NCBI GenBank assembly: GCA_964460465.1
Contig: CAYWSB010000001.1
Location: 1 to 64,000, forward strand
DNA from: SLRI01 sp964460465
Lineage (GTDB): Bacteria; Pseudomonadota; Alphaproteobacteria; Geminicoccales; Geminicoccaceae
DNA: 64,000 nt
Direction of reading: 5' to 3'
The translations under genes were made by a program, and so were the position numbers. The notes below the pieces were generated by a model. That model ran no database searches. It was not told where the DNA came from and saw only the letters and a list, made by a program, of their open reading frames with translations. Shown here piece by piece: positions 1-7,836 of this stretch. The number at the start of each line of letters is the position of its first letter. Position 1 is the first letter of the stretch.

Positions 1-32
1 CCCAAACAGGCAGATTCCACCTATGAGTGGCC

Positions 33-254
33 CTAACTTCGGGGCTGGGTCACGCGCACACGCTTTTGCTTCAGCCACTCTGGCAGCTGGCCACGAAAAT
101 CCGCCACCTCTTTGTAGATTTGCTGGGGGATTTTCACGCGACCCTGCTCCGCCTGCTCCAGCAGCCATTCCCAGAACGGCGCAATCCGGTCGATGGGGTA
201 GTAGTCTCCGTCCGCCCTTATCAGGACGTTGACGTCGGGCAGGTACAGCGTCAT
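33..254 (-). pseudogene. DUF4411 (PIN-like) protein, C-terminally truncated
   Basis: The 73-residue product starts TLYLPDVNVLIRADGDYYP and continues with FWEWLLEQ and a KIPQQIYKEV stretch, which matches the start of the DUF4411 family, a PIN-like group usually about 150-170 residues long. The N-terminal Asp-x-Asn-x-Leu motif of PIN-type nucleases is present. Reading ends at a TAG at 33-35, so more than half of the domain, including the later acidic residues, is missing; a second in-frame stop follows at once. The ATG overlaps the stop of the upstream ImmA/IrrE gene by four bases, so the two form one transcription unit. The family pairing resembles a toxin-antitoxin module, with this as the probable toxin. 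It is probably inactive, although the remainder could lie in another frame beyond the window edge. Confidence 0.6.
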
Positions 255-1489
255 GCGGCGCGGATGCGATCTTGCAGCAGCTGATCGACGGAGGGCGGGC
301 TGACGCCCAGTATCTTTGCCGCACGCGTGTGGGTGATGGTTTCGTCCTGGATGGCTCGCCGCACCACGCTGAGTAGCGCATCGCCCAGTCGATGCCGGCG
401 CACAATGTAAAAGTTAGGTCCGCCGTCGCTGTCCTTGCCCTTCTCCTTGCGCCTCTTCTTCTCTTCGCGCCACCGTGCGGCGAACATCCGAAATAGATCT
501 CCAGCCACCTCGTCACTAATGCTCCGCTCGCTGAGCAATCGGTAGGTGACGACACCCTCGCTGACGTTCCATATGTTCGCAATCTGGGCAGCGGTGCGCA
601 GCACAGTCTGCGCGTCCGCGCCTCGAAGGTCGGGCAGGGTGGATACGTCCACCGGCAGGAGGAACTCGCCGGCCACCGCGTTACAGAAGCGCTCGATGGC
701 GTTCTCCGAGAGCATGTTGAGCGGTCCGCTCACGCCGCTGGCGCCAATCCAGATATGTGCCAGCTCGTGCATCAGCGTGAAGGCGCGCGCAGTCATCGCG
801 TCGTTATCGTTGATGACGACAAAGGGAGCGATGTCATCGGCCAGCGCAAAGCCTCGGAACACATCCTCACCGATATCGGAATGATGCGAGCCTAGATCAC
901 CCAGCAGCAGCACATAAACCCCCGCCCGCTCGGCGGCGGCGCGCAGCAGGTTGAACAGCGCAGCCGGGTACTTGGCCGCACGTTGTTCTTCCTCGGTGAT
1001 TTCCAGCGTGTTCCTGATTGCCGCCGCCACCTTTCGCGCGCCGTACTCTGGCCTGGCGGAAGCCACGAACGGCCGAGGCTCGGCCGCTTCCCCGAGCAGC
1101 AACTCGCGCACCATTTGCTGGCGCGCCCGCACGTCGCGCATTAGCGCGTCCAGCAGGGCATTCTCGCGCGAGGATATCTCGCTGGAGATGGTGCGGAAAT
1201 CCTCACCGCGCTCACCGCGTGTGGGCGGATTCGGTAGATAGAAGGCCACCAGCGGGCGGCGATAAACAGCAGCAGCCTTGGCCAGCTGTACCTCGGTGAT
1301 CGACAGGCTCCCGTCCTCCATCCGACGCAGCTTGTCCGTCGCGCTCAGCTTCTGCGTATCCTTCAGGCCGAGTTTCTCCGCGGCCTCCTCAAGCGAGAGT
1401 CCGGCAGTCTTTCGTGCCCATACGAGCAGCGCTGGATTGATCTGAACGGCCTCTCGCATTCCGGTTGGCTCAACGGTCGCTGTGGTCAC
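251..1489 (-). CDS. XRE-family HTH protein with ImmA/IrrE metallopeptidase domain
   Basis: 412 residues. The N-terminus has a helix-turn-helix (ALLVWARKTAGLSLEEAAEK, about residues 20-75) and the middle has an HExxH zinc site (MHELAHIW, about residue 240), the arrangement of the ImmA/IrrE family, whose members cleave repressors or act as antitoxin-like partners. The C-terminal 80 residues contain a second small HTH-like stretch (HTRAAKILGVSPPSVDQLL). The chosen start is a GTG; an ATG eleven codons inside, at 1459, begins just before the conserved VQINPALLVWAR and is equally plausible. The gene overlaps the downstream DUF4411 gene by four bases, so co-expression is likely. Family pairing suggests it neutralises or regulates that partner; this is inference. 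Confidence 0.85.
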   Translation of the reverse strand: MTTATVEPTGMREAVQINPALLVWARKTAGLSLEEAAEKLGLKDTQKLSATDKLRRMEDGSLSITEVQLAKAAAVYRRPLVAFYLPNPPTRGERGEDFRTISSEISSRENALLDALMRDVRARQQMVRELLLGEAAEPRPFVASARPEYGARKVAAAIRNTLEITEEEQRAAKYPAALFNLLRAAAERAGVYVLLLGDLGSHHSDIGEDVFRGFALADDIAPFVVINDNDAMTARAFTLMHELAHIWIGASGVSGPLNMLSENAIERFCNAVAGEFLLPVDVSTLPDLRGADAQTVLRTAAQIANIWNVSEGVVTYRLLSERSISDEVAGDLFRMFAARWREEKKRRKEKGKDSDGGPNFYIVRRHRLGDALLSVVRRAIQDETITHTRAAKILGVSPPSVDQLLQDRIRAA

Positions 1490-1601
1490 AGTAGGTTGGT
1501 CGGGTTGTGAAAGAAAGGATCAGCAGCATGCGGGATAGCCGCCGACGACAAATATGTAGCGCTTCCGCCGGCGCGCGAGGAGGTCCGGGTCGGAGACGCG
1601 A

Positions 1602-1673
1602 GTCCACCAGACTCTTTTCACCCAGGCCGACCTTGGTTGAGTTTAGATTCGGGTCCACGAGACTCTTTTAACC
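1602..1673. repeat. Pair of 21-bp imperfect direct repeats
   Basis: GTCCACCAGACTCTTTTCACC at 1602-1622 recurs as the same 21-mer with two changes at 1653-1673, a 51-bp spacing. The repeats lie upstream of the XRE/ImmA gene (minus strand) in DNA with no recognisable gene. They could be operator half-sites or a trace of integration; nothing decides between these. Confidence 0.6.
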
Positions 1674-2200
1674 CTGCCGGTCTCGGCCAGGATGCGGCCG
1701 TGTCCAGGATTCCACGGGCGATGGCGGCGGATGTGCCTCGCTACGTCAGCCAGGCAGCATGCCGATCGGCGCCGGCCGGTGGTCTTCGGCGCTGACGACG
1801 ACGGGCTCCCTGTCGCGTTGCCGGGTGGGCCTTGCCGGGCCTCCGGGGTGGCCGTCCTGGCGTGGTGCCTCGGGGCCGGCCACGGGCGCTCGATCCTCGT
1901 GCCGCCATCGGGCGAGGTGCTGGCGAAGGCGATCGCCGGCACCCGTCGCGAGAAGGGCATCCGGCCCGGCGGGACACCGCCCCCCCGAGCCATCACCGCG
2001 CCACACCCCCCCACCCCGCCCGGGCCCCACCCCGACCCGCCTCCGCCGCCCAGGAACCGGCCCCCGCCCACCCGGGCCGCGCGCACGGACTCCCACCATG
2101 AAAGGCCAGGAGGCCTTTCATCCGATCTCCGGAGGAGACGCGGCCAGGAGGCCGCGGAGGGCGACGCATCCTGCCAGCGAGTCCTCAACAACCCCTTAAC
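1674..2200. other. Gene-free stretch with C-rich tracts and tandem hairpins
   Basis: Long open frames exist on both strands, but none gives a recognisable protein. The translations are dominated by Arg, Pro and Gly, as expected of random GC-rich DNA. Positions 1980-2095 are strongly C-rich on the plus strand. The only structured part is the hairpin pair at 2098-2156, listed separately. Confidence 0.5.
2098..2156. repeat. Two tandem perfect hairpins with the same loop
   Basis: ATGAAAGGCC and GGCCTTTCAT (2098-2107 and 2112-2121) form a perfect 10-bp stem around the loop AGGA. Eighteen bases on, CGCGGCC and GGCCGCG (2139-2145 and 2150-2156) form a perfect 7-bp stem around the same AGGA loop. 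They share the core GGCCAGGAGGCC but have different outer stems, which points to selection on structure rather than simple duplication. They resemble REP/BIME-type elements. Confidence 0.6.
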
Positions 2201-2267
2201 CCGCCCGCCGCCACCACCCCGAAGGACCGGAGGGGCCGACGGGGAGGCGAGCCTCGCCGTCCTCTTC
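2201..2267. repeat. 67-bp direct repeat, copy 1, with terminator-like hairpin
   Basis: This block matches 2928-2994 at about 63 of 67 positions by eye. It contains GACGGGGAGGC and GCCTCGCCGTC (2238-2261), a stem with one mismatch and a 2-base loop. It lies just 3' of the minus-strand antitoxin-like gene, so the hairpin could end that transcript. Confidence 0.65.
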
Positions 2268-2283
2268 CATGCCTGCGCTCAGC

Positions 2284-2562
2284 CTATGCGACGGCCTTCG
2301 CGACGATGTCGGGATGCTGGCCGATCACGCGCACGTAGGCGATGGCGAAGGTCGGGGCTGTTGCGCGGGCCTGCTCCCAGTCGCGCAGCGTGCCGACCGG
2401 CACGTGGAAGCGGCTGGCGAATTCAGCCTGCGAGAGGCCGAGCCTCGTCCTCGTCTTGCGGATCAGCCGGGCACGCTGGCCGCGATCCATCGCCTCCGGT
2501 GTGACGTCGAAGTCTTCCGGGTCCAGGGGATCAGCCGACAGCACGATACGCTCTTTCCTCAC
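2284..2562 (-). CDS. BrnA-like antitoxin with helix-turn-helix
   Basis: 92 residues. The second half has the XRE-type helix-turn-helix LGLSQAEFASRFHVPVGTLR followed by DWEQARATAPTFAIAYVRVI, a pattern typical of antitoxins that sit behind BrnT toxins. The N-terminus (MRKERIVLSAD) resembles the toxin-binding region of BrnA proteins. It overlaps the upstream brnT-like gene by 32 bases, giving the toxin-first order usual for BrnTA modules. Such antitoxins bind and neutralise the toxin and repress the shared promoter, which would lie upstream of 2812. The gene ends 16 bases before a 67-bp repeat containing a hairpin. Confidence 0.8.
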   Translation of the reverse strand: MRKERIVLSADPLDPEDFDVTPEAMDRGQRARLIRKTRTRLGLSQAEFASRFHVPVGTLRDWEQARATAPTFAIAYVRVIGQHPDIVAKAVA

Positions 2563-2812
2563 CCTCGTTGCTCCTTCTCACCGACATGAAGCGGGGCAAC
2601 TCGTTCCGCCAGACGAACACACCGGTGAACAGCTTCTCGCCCACCAGGCCGATCACCTTGAACCGCTCTTCGCCGTCCCGCCGCCGGATCGAAGGGACGA
2701 TCAGATGATTGACATCCTCGAGAATACGGTCGCCGAAAGCCAAAGGCAGCTTGTGCTTCTCGCGGTTGATCGCGTCCTTCGCCGGATCGAATCTGTCGGC
2801 CATGCCGGACAT
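2531..2812 (-). CDS. BrnT-family ribonuclease toxin
   Basis: 93 residues from the chosen ATG at 2812, which has an AGGA ribosome site eight bases upstream; another ATG lies three codons further in. The protein has the BrnT layout: RFDPAKDAINREKHKLP, then FGDRI, the GEERFKVIGLV strand, and the C-terminal RFMSVRRSNEGEERAY, where Arg-Arg and Glu form the family signature. BrnT toxins are RelE-like mRNA-cleaving ribonucleases held in check by BrnA. The open frame extends upstream to 3013, but that extension runs through the repeat at 2928-2994 and is not coding in style. Confidence 0.85.
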   Translation of the reverse strand: MSGMADRFDPAKDAINREKHKLPLAFGDRILEDVNHLIVPSIRRRDGEERFKVIGLVGEKLFTGVFVWRNELPRFMSVRRSNEGEERAYRAVG

Positions 2813-2927
2813 TGCGAGATCCTGGCGCAATGGGCAAGCCAAAACTACGGTAATCCCGCATATCCAGAGCGATCGAGCCGGCTCGAGCCGCTTTCCGTTC
2901 CCGCAGAGCCCCCGACAACGCGCCATC

Positions 2928-2994
2928 CCGCCCGCGGCCACCATCCCAAAGGACCGGAGGGGCCGACGGGGAGGCGAGCCTCCCCGTCCTCTTC
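2928..2994. repeat. 67-bp direct repeat, copy 2, with perfect hairpin
   Basis: This is the partner of 2201-2267, so the BrnT/BrnA-like pair is bracketed by same-orientation repeats. Here the hairpin GACGGGGAGGC-GA-GCCTCCCCGTC (2965-2988) is perfect. It sits upstream of the toxin gene rather than at its end, so terminator function for that gene cannot be the whole explanation. Confidence 0.65.
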
Positions 2995-3003
2995 TCCACC
3001 GGA

Positions 3004-3190
3004 TCATAAACAATGCTTATGACAACTCGTAGGCCTACGTACGAATTGACCGGGAATGGCGCATGGAGCGGCGCATTCGCGCTCGGGTTGGCGCATAGAG
3101 CGGCGCATGAACCCGAGGGATGCGCCGCTATACGCGCCATTTGTCATAATCTTCGCCGCTATATGCGCCATAAGCGTTGCTTATGGCGCA
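3004..3190. repeat. Nested palindromes built on GGCGCAT units
   Basis: Two direct copies, GGCGCATGGAGCGGCGCAT (3058-3076) and the same with one change (3090-3108), are followed by two near-inverted copies (3120-3140, 3154-3171). A 12-bp perfect inverted repeat with a GTT loop follows at 3164-3190 (TGCGCCATAAGC / GCTTATGGCGCA). TTATGACAA at 3017-3025 is the inverse of TTGTCATAA at 3141-3149, and TCATAA/TTATGA flank 3004-3022. No gene is visible here. The density of nested symmetry suggests a protein-binding or structured-DNA region. Confidence 0.7.
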
Positions 3191-3219
3191 TCGGATGCGC
3201 GTTTTCGGCCTTTTCACGA

Positions 3220-3324
3220 CGAACGAACCCGCGAACGAACCCAAGAATCGACGAACGAACCCGGCGCCCGGGTTCAAAACGCCCTGAAATCGACGAACGA
3301 ACCCGGGAACCCGCGAACGAACCC
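3220..3324. repeat. Five copies of the 11-mer CGAACGAACCC
   Basis: Exact copies start at 3220, 3232, 3252, 3294 and 3314, giving spacings of 12, 20, 42 and 20 bases. Between them lie CCGGG palindromes such as CCCGGGTTC. The spacing is roughly in multiples of a helical turn, as with iterons or multi-site operators, but no replication or regulatory gene is adjacent. A weaker relative, CGAGCGAACCC, follows at about 3446. From 3325 to 3500 I see no gene. Confidence 0.7.
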
Positions 3325-3500
3325 GGGCTGCCAGGATGTCGCAGCCGGCTCTGAAAAAGGCTTGTTTTCAGGGGGTTGCCGGGTGGGCCGGCGATCGCGG
3401 GCGAGCCGCGGGCGAGGCCGGCGATCCCGACAGGACGAATCCGCCGAGCGAACCCGGGGGCGGGTTGACCTCGGCCGCGGGCGATGCTAGGATTATGCAC

Positions 3501-4883
3501 CTATGACGGCTTGGTCAGCCGGGCGAAGCGGCGGATCAGGAGGAGGGCGGCGGTGGCGAGGCCGAGGGCGAAGCCGATCCAGACGCCGCTGCCGGCGAGC
3601 GGCGTGAGCAGGCCGAGGACGACGGCGGTCGGGAAGGCCACGAGCCAGAAGCCGATGACGGCGATGAGCAGCGGCACCCGGGTATCCTCGAGGCCGCGGA
3701 GCGCATGCGCGGCGGTCACCTGCAGCCCGTCGACGATCTGGAAGACCGCGGCGATCGCCAGGTAGCCGGTGGCGAAGGCCAGCACCTGCCGGGATTCGGG
3801 GCTGCCGTCCAGGAACGGGCGGATGAGCGGGCCCGGCAGGAACCAGAAGACCAGGGCGGTGCAGGTCATGAAGACCGTGGCCAGCAGCATCGCCGCCCGG
3901 CCGGCGATCCGGGCGGCGGCCGGGTCGGCGCGGCCGCGGGCGAGCGCCACCCGGGCGGTCACCGCCTGGCCGAGGCCGAGCGGCACCATGAAGGTGATCG
4001 AGGCGAGCTGCAGCACGATCTGGTGGGCGGCGAGCTGGTAGACGCCGATGAAGCCCAGGATCTGCGCCGAGCCGGCGAAGATGCCGACCTCGAGCAGGAT
4101 GAACAGCCCGATCGGGATGCCGATCCGGTGGATCGCCCGGAAGATCGGCCAGTCCGGCCGCCAGAGCCGGCCGAGGATATGGTGGCGGCGGAACGGCAGG
4201 CGGCGGAGCGCGATCCACAGCAGTGCCGCGGCCATGGCGAGGTGGGTGATCGCCGAGCCCAGCCCGGCCCCCAGCACCTCGAGCCTGGGCAGCCCGAAGG
4301 CGCCGAAGATCAGCCCGTAATTGACGAGCGCGTTCAAGGGGATGGCCAGGAGCGTGACGAGCAGCACCGGGCGCGTGCGCTCGAGTGCGGTGGCATAGGA
4401 GCGGAGCACGCTGAAGGCCAGGATGAAGAAGAGGCCCGGCAGCACGCCGCGCAGGTAGAGCTGGGCCTCGCGGCTCAGGCCCGGGTCCTGGCCGATCGCC
4501 GTGAAGAGGCCGCCGATCCACCAGAGGGCCGGGACGGCCGCCAGGGTGAACGGCACCGCCGCCCAGAGGCCCTGGCGCACCGCCCGGCGCATCTCGCGGA
4601 CGTCGCGCCGCGCCAGCGCCGCCGCGGCGAGCGGCGTCACCGCCGTGCCGATTCCGATGCCGAGCAGCATGACCGGGTGAAAGACGCTCAGGGCGAGCGC
4701 CGTCGCGGCCAGCGCCTCCGGCCCGAGCCAGCCGAGCATCAGCATGTCGGTGGTGGTGATCGCCATCTGGCCGACCATGGCCAGCACCAGCGGCAGGGCG
4801 ATCCGCGCGAGCGCTGCCATCTCGGCCCCGTAGGGCCGAGCCGCGGCCGGGACCGTCGGCGGGGCGCTGTCGGAGGCGAGCAT
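3501..4883 (-). CDS. MATE family multidrug efflux transporter
   Basis: 460 residues of almost continuous hydrophobic segments, about twelve in all, in the two-bundle MATE pattern. Early signatures are LPLVLAMVGQMAITTTDMLM and the VNYGLIFGAFGLPRLEVLGAGLG stretch; the second half repeats the fold after about residue 240. Members export cationic drugs or metabolites across the inner membrane using a sodium or proton gradient. The gene stands alone on the minus strand, with about 60 bases to the next minus-strand gene. Substrate cannot be told from sequence. A second MATE gene lies at 55206. Confidence 0.9.
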   Translation of the reverse strand: MLASDSAPPTVPAAARPYGAEMAALARIALPLVLAMVGQMAITTTDMLMLGWLGPEALAATALALSVFHPVMLLGIGIGTAVTPLAAAALARRDVREMRRAVRQGLWAAVPFTLAAVPALWWIGGLFTAIGQDPGLSREAQLYLRGVLPGLFFILAFSVLRSYATALERTRPVLLVTLLAIPLNALVNYGLIFGAFGLPRLEVLGAGLGSAITHLAMAAALLWIALRRLPFRRHHILGRLWRPDWPIFRAIHRIGIPIGLFILLEVGIFAGSAQILGFIGVYQLAAHQIVLQLASITFMVPLGLGQAVTARVALARGRADPAAARIAGRAAMLLATVFMTCTALVFWFLPGPLIRPFLDGSPESRQVLAFATGYLAIAAVFQIVDGLQVTAAHALRGLEDTRVPLLIAVIGFWLVAFPTAVVLGLLTPLAGSGVWIGFALGLATAALLLIRRFARLTKPS

Positions 4884-4943
4884 GGGTCGAGCCTTAGATA
4901 GCCCGGCGGGGGCCGCTGCGTGGCGGGCGGGACGGGCCTTCCT

Positions 4944-6026
4944 CTATCGCGCCCGCCCGGCAGCGTCGAGCGGCGCCATCTCGGGCGGCGGCTCGGCCGG
5001 GCGCCGGCGCCAAAGGCCGGCGAGCTCCACGAGGCCGCCCAGCACCGCCTCGAGGATGTTGCGCAGCGAGACGATGGCACCGATCGCGACCGCCGTGGCG
5101 GCCGGGACGCCGTAGGGTGCGAGCAGGGTGGCGACGGCGGCCTCGCGCACGCCGAGCCCGCCCCAGCCGACCGGCAGCAGCAGGATGACGGCCAAGAGCG
5201 CCCGAATCCAGCCCAGCGTCGTCCAGGCGACATCCGCGTCGACCGCCGCGGCAGCCAGCACGATCGAGACGATCGCGAGGCCATTCCAGGCGAGCGAGCA
5301 GCCGACGATGCCGAGGAGCACGCCCGGCCGCATGTGCCGCATGCGCAGCGCCGCGGCGCGCAACCGGGGCACCGCGGCTTGGACCGGCTGCAGCCAGCGC
5401 CAGCGCGGCAGCGCCGCGACCAGCCGGCCGCCGAGCCGCCGGCCGGCGGTGGTGACGAGGAGCAGGCCGCCGCCACCCACGGCGACAAAGACCAGGGCCA
5501 GCACCGGCACCACGCCGAGCGAGCGCGCGACGGGGTCCGCCAGCGCCAGGGCGAGCCCGAGCAGACAGCCCACACCGGTCTCGACGAGCCGGGCCACGAG
5601 CATGACGGCTGCGGCCTCGACCGGCTGGCGCCCTGGCTTCTGCAGCTTGTACCAGCGCGAGACGGTGCCGCCGATCTGGCCCGGCACCACCAGGGTGTAG
5701 AAGGCGCTGGCGAGCTGGATCGCCAGCATCTGCCTAAAGCTGAACGCGAGCGCCTGGACCCGTGCCGCCAGCCAGAACACCGCCGCCTTGGCCGCCGCCA
5801 TGGGAAGGACGAGGGCCAGGGCCGCCAGGGCCGGCAGCGGCTCGATGCCGGCGAGCACGGCACGGAAGTCGCCGAGCGGGACCAGCCAGAGGAGCAGGGC
5901 CACCACCAGGAGCGAGGCCAGGGGACGCCAGGCCCGCCGCCACAAGGCGCGCGCCGGCGGCAGGAGCGTGCCGGCGGCGCTGCGACGCGCGACCGCGACA
6001 CCGGTGTCAGGCTGTGCTGAGGGCAA
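4944..6026 (-). CDS. Lysylphosphatidylglycerol synthase TM-region family (flippase-like) protein
   Basis: An integral membrane protein with about seven to eight hydrophobic segments and the family hallmarks FYTLVVPGQIGGTVSRWYKL and the later LPVGWGGLGVREAA. This family covers the MprF flippase half and related AglD-like proteins, which move or modify lipids at the inner membrane; there is no synthetase domain here. The open frame extends to 6290, but that part is Cys/Arg-rich, runs into the start of the divergent gene, and has no hydrophobic pattern. I chose a TTG at 6026 with GAGG upstream (about 360 residues); the true start is uncertain. Confidence 0.7.
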   Translation of the reverse strand: MPSAQPDTGVAVARRSAAGTLLPPARALWRRAWRPLASLLVVALLLWLVPLGDFRAVLAGIEPLPALAALALVLPMAAAKAAVFWLAARVQALAFSFRQMLAIQLASAFYTLVVPGQIGGTVSRWYKLQKPGRQPVEAAAVMLVARLVETGVGCLLGLALALADPVARSLGVVPVLALVFVAVGGGGLLLVTTAGRRLGGRLVAALPRWRWLQPVQAAVPRLRAAALRMRHMRPGVLLGIVGCSLAWNGLAIVSIVLAAAAVDADVAWTTLGWIRALLAVILLLPVGWGGLGVREAAVATLLAPYGVPAATAVAIGAIVSLRNILEAVLGGLVELAGLWRRRPAEPPPEMAPLDAAGRAR

Positions 6027-6274
6027 CGAGGAACCTCGGGGGCGCGGCTTGGGAGCGGCACCGGTCGTCGGCGCCGCTTGGGTGGCGATGTAGGGCGCAG
6101 CGCACGGCGGCGCCAGTGTCGTGGCCGACCGCGGGCACGCATGCCGTTTGCAGAGCCGGGCCGCATCTGCGATGAGAGGGCTCGCCGACCGGCAAGCGTG
6201 CGTCGGCACCGCCAGCCGGTGCCGTCGTCGCACAGCGCCCGGCGTCGGCCGTCCGCAAGAGCAAGAGACCAGCC

Positions 6275-7801
6275 ATGACCGAAGCCGCACTCACCGTCCG
6301 CCTCAATGCCGCCGACAACGTCGTCGTGGCCCGCCGGGCGATCGCCGATCGTACCCCCCTTGACGGCGAGGGCGTGACCACGACCGCCAAGATCCCGGCC
6401 GGGCACAAGATCGCCACCGCCAAGATCGCGAACGGGGCCCCGGTCAGGAAATACAACCAGATCATCGGGGTCGCCAGCGCCGACATCCTGCCCGGCGACC
6501 ACGTCCACGTGCACAACTGCGTCATGGCCGATTTCGCCCGCGACTACGCGATCGGCAGCGCCGTCCAGCCGACCCGGATGGTGCCCGAGGCCGAGCGCGA
6601 CACGTTCCTGGGCTACGTGCGCAAGAACGGCCGGGTCGGAACGCGCAACTACATCGGCATCCTCTCCTCGGTGAACTGCTCGGCCTCGGTCTGCCGCTTC
6701 ATCCAGCAGCATTTCCCGAAGGAGGTGCTGGCCAGGTACCCGAACGTCGACGGCGTCGTTGCGCTGACGCACTCGACCGGCTGCGGCATGGCCGACCGCG
6801 GCGAGGGCTTCGCGACGCTGCAGCGCACCCTATGGGGCTACGCCCGGCACCCGAACTTCGCCGGGGTCATCATGATCGGCCTCGGCTGCGAGGTGAACCA
6901 GATCGACTTCCTGCTCGAGGCCTACCAGATCGAGCGCGGTCCGCTCTTCCGCACCATGACCATGCAGGAGACCGGCGGCACGCGAAAGACGGTGGAGCGA
7001 GCAACCGCGATGATCGAGGAGATGCTGCCGCACGCCAACGAGGTGGCGCGGCAGCGCGTGTCCGCCTCCGACCTCTCGGTCGCACTGCAGTGCGGCGGGT
7101 CGGACGCCTATTCGGGCATCACGGCCAACCCGGCGCTCGGCTACGCCACCGACCTGCTCGTGGCCCAGGGCGGCACCGGCATCCTCGCCGAGACCCCGGA
7201 GATCTATGGGGCCGAGCACCTGCTTACCCAGCGCGCGGTGAGCGAGGAGGTCGCCAACCGGCTGATCGAGCGGATCAAGTGGTGGGAGCACTACACCGCC
7301 TCGAATGGCGGCGAGATGAACAACAACCCATCGCCCGGCAACAAGGCGGGCGGGCTCACCACCATCCTCGAGAAGTCGCTGGGGGCCGCCGCCAAGGGCG
7401 GGACCACCAACCTCACCGGCGTCTTCAAGTATGCCGAGCATGTGAACACCAGGGGCTTCGTCTTCATGGACAGCCCTGGCTACGACCCGGCCTCGGTGAC
7501 CGGGCAGGTGGCCTCGGGCGCCAACATCGTCGTCTTCACCACCGGCCGCGGCTCCTGCTTCGGCTACAAGCCCGCACCCTCGATCAAGCTCGCGACCAAC
7601 ACCCCGATGTACGAGCGAATGGTCGAGGACATGGACCTCAACTGCGGCGACATCCTCGATGGCGGCGCCACGATCGAGAGCAAGGGGCGCGAGATTCTCG
7701 ATCTTCTCCTCAAGGTGGCCTCGGGCGAGCCGTCGAAGTCGGAGGCGCTGGGCATCGGCGATCACGAGTTCATCCCTTGGCAGATCGGTGCCGTGATGTG
7801 A
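6275..7801 (+). CDS. uxaA: UxaA-family altronate (or related sugar acid) dehydratase
   Basis: 508 residues. The N-terminal 95 residues form a SAF domain (LNAADNVVVARRAI, then PAGHKIATAKI and VHVHNCVMADF). The catalytic part follows with GYVRKNGRVGTRNYIGIL, NCSASVC, HSTGCGM, GLGCEVNQID, LQCGGSDAYSGITANPALG and TTGRGSCFG; its Cys residues bind the metal centre. Family members dehydrate altronate, galactarate or similar sugar acids to keto-deoxy acids in the cytoplasm. No uronate isomerase or oxidoreductase is adjacent, so the exact substrate is open. The gene is divergent from the flippase-like gene and ends 36 bases before the cyclase gene. Confidence 0.85.
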   Translation: MTEAALTVRLNAADNVVVARRAIADRTPLDGEGVTTTAKIPAGHKIATAKIANGAPVRKYNQIIGVASADILPGDHVHVHNCVMADFARDYAIGSAVQPTRMVPEAERDTFLGYVRKNGRVGTRNYIGILSSVNCSASVCRFIQQHFPKEVLARYPNVDGVVALTHSTGCGMADRGEGFATLQRTLWGYARHPNFAGVIMIGLGCEVNQIDFLLEAYQIERGPLFRTMTMQETGGTRKTVERATAMIEEMLPHANEVARQRVSASDLSVALQCGGSDAYSGITANPALGYATDLLVAQGGTGILAETPEIYGAEHLLTQRAVSEEVANRLIERIKWWEHYTASNGGEMNNNPSPGNKAGGLTTILEKSLGAAAKGGTTNLTGVFKYAEHVNTRGFVFMDSPGYDPASVTGQVASGANIVVFTTGRGSCFGYKPAPSIKLATNTPMYERMVEDMDLNCGDILDGGATIESKGREILDLLLKVASGEPSKSEALGIGDHEFIPWQIGAVM

Positions 7802-7836
7802 GGACGCCGGACCGCGCCGCAGCGTGACCGCCGGCG

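Noticed and set aside
1692..2504. A 270-codon plus-strand open frame and several overlapping long frames on both strands
   Set aside because: The translations are Arg/Pro/Gly-rich with no recognisable domain, and they run through hairpins and a direct repeat. Long frames of this kind are expected in DNA this GC-rich.
2531..3013. A 160-residue version of the BrnT toxin
   Set aside because: The extra 67 residues run through the repeat at 2928-2994 and have no family similarity; an ATG with a ribosome site lies at 2812.
3220..3324. Five short repeats considered as a CRISPR array
   Set aside because: Units are only 11 bases, spacers vary from 1 to 31 bases, and no cas gene is present.
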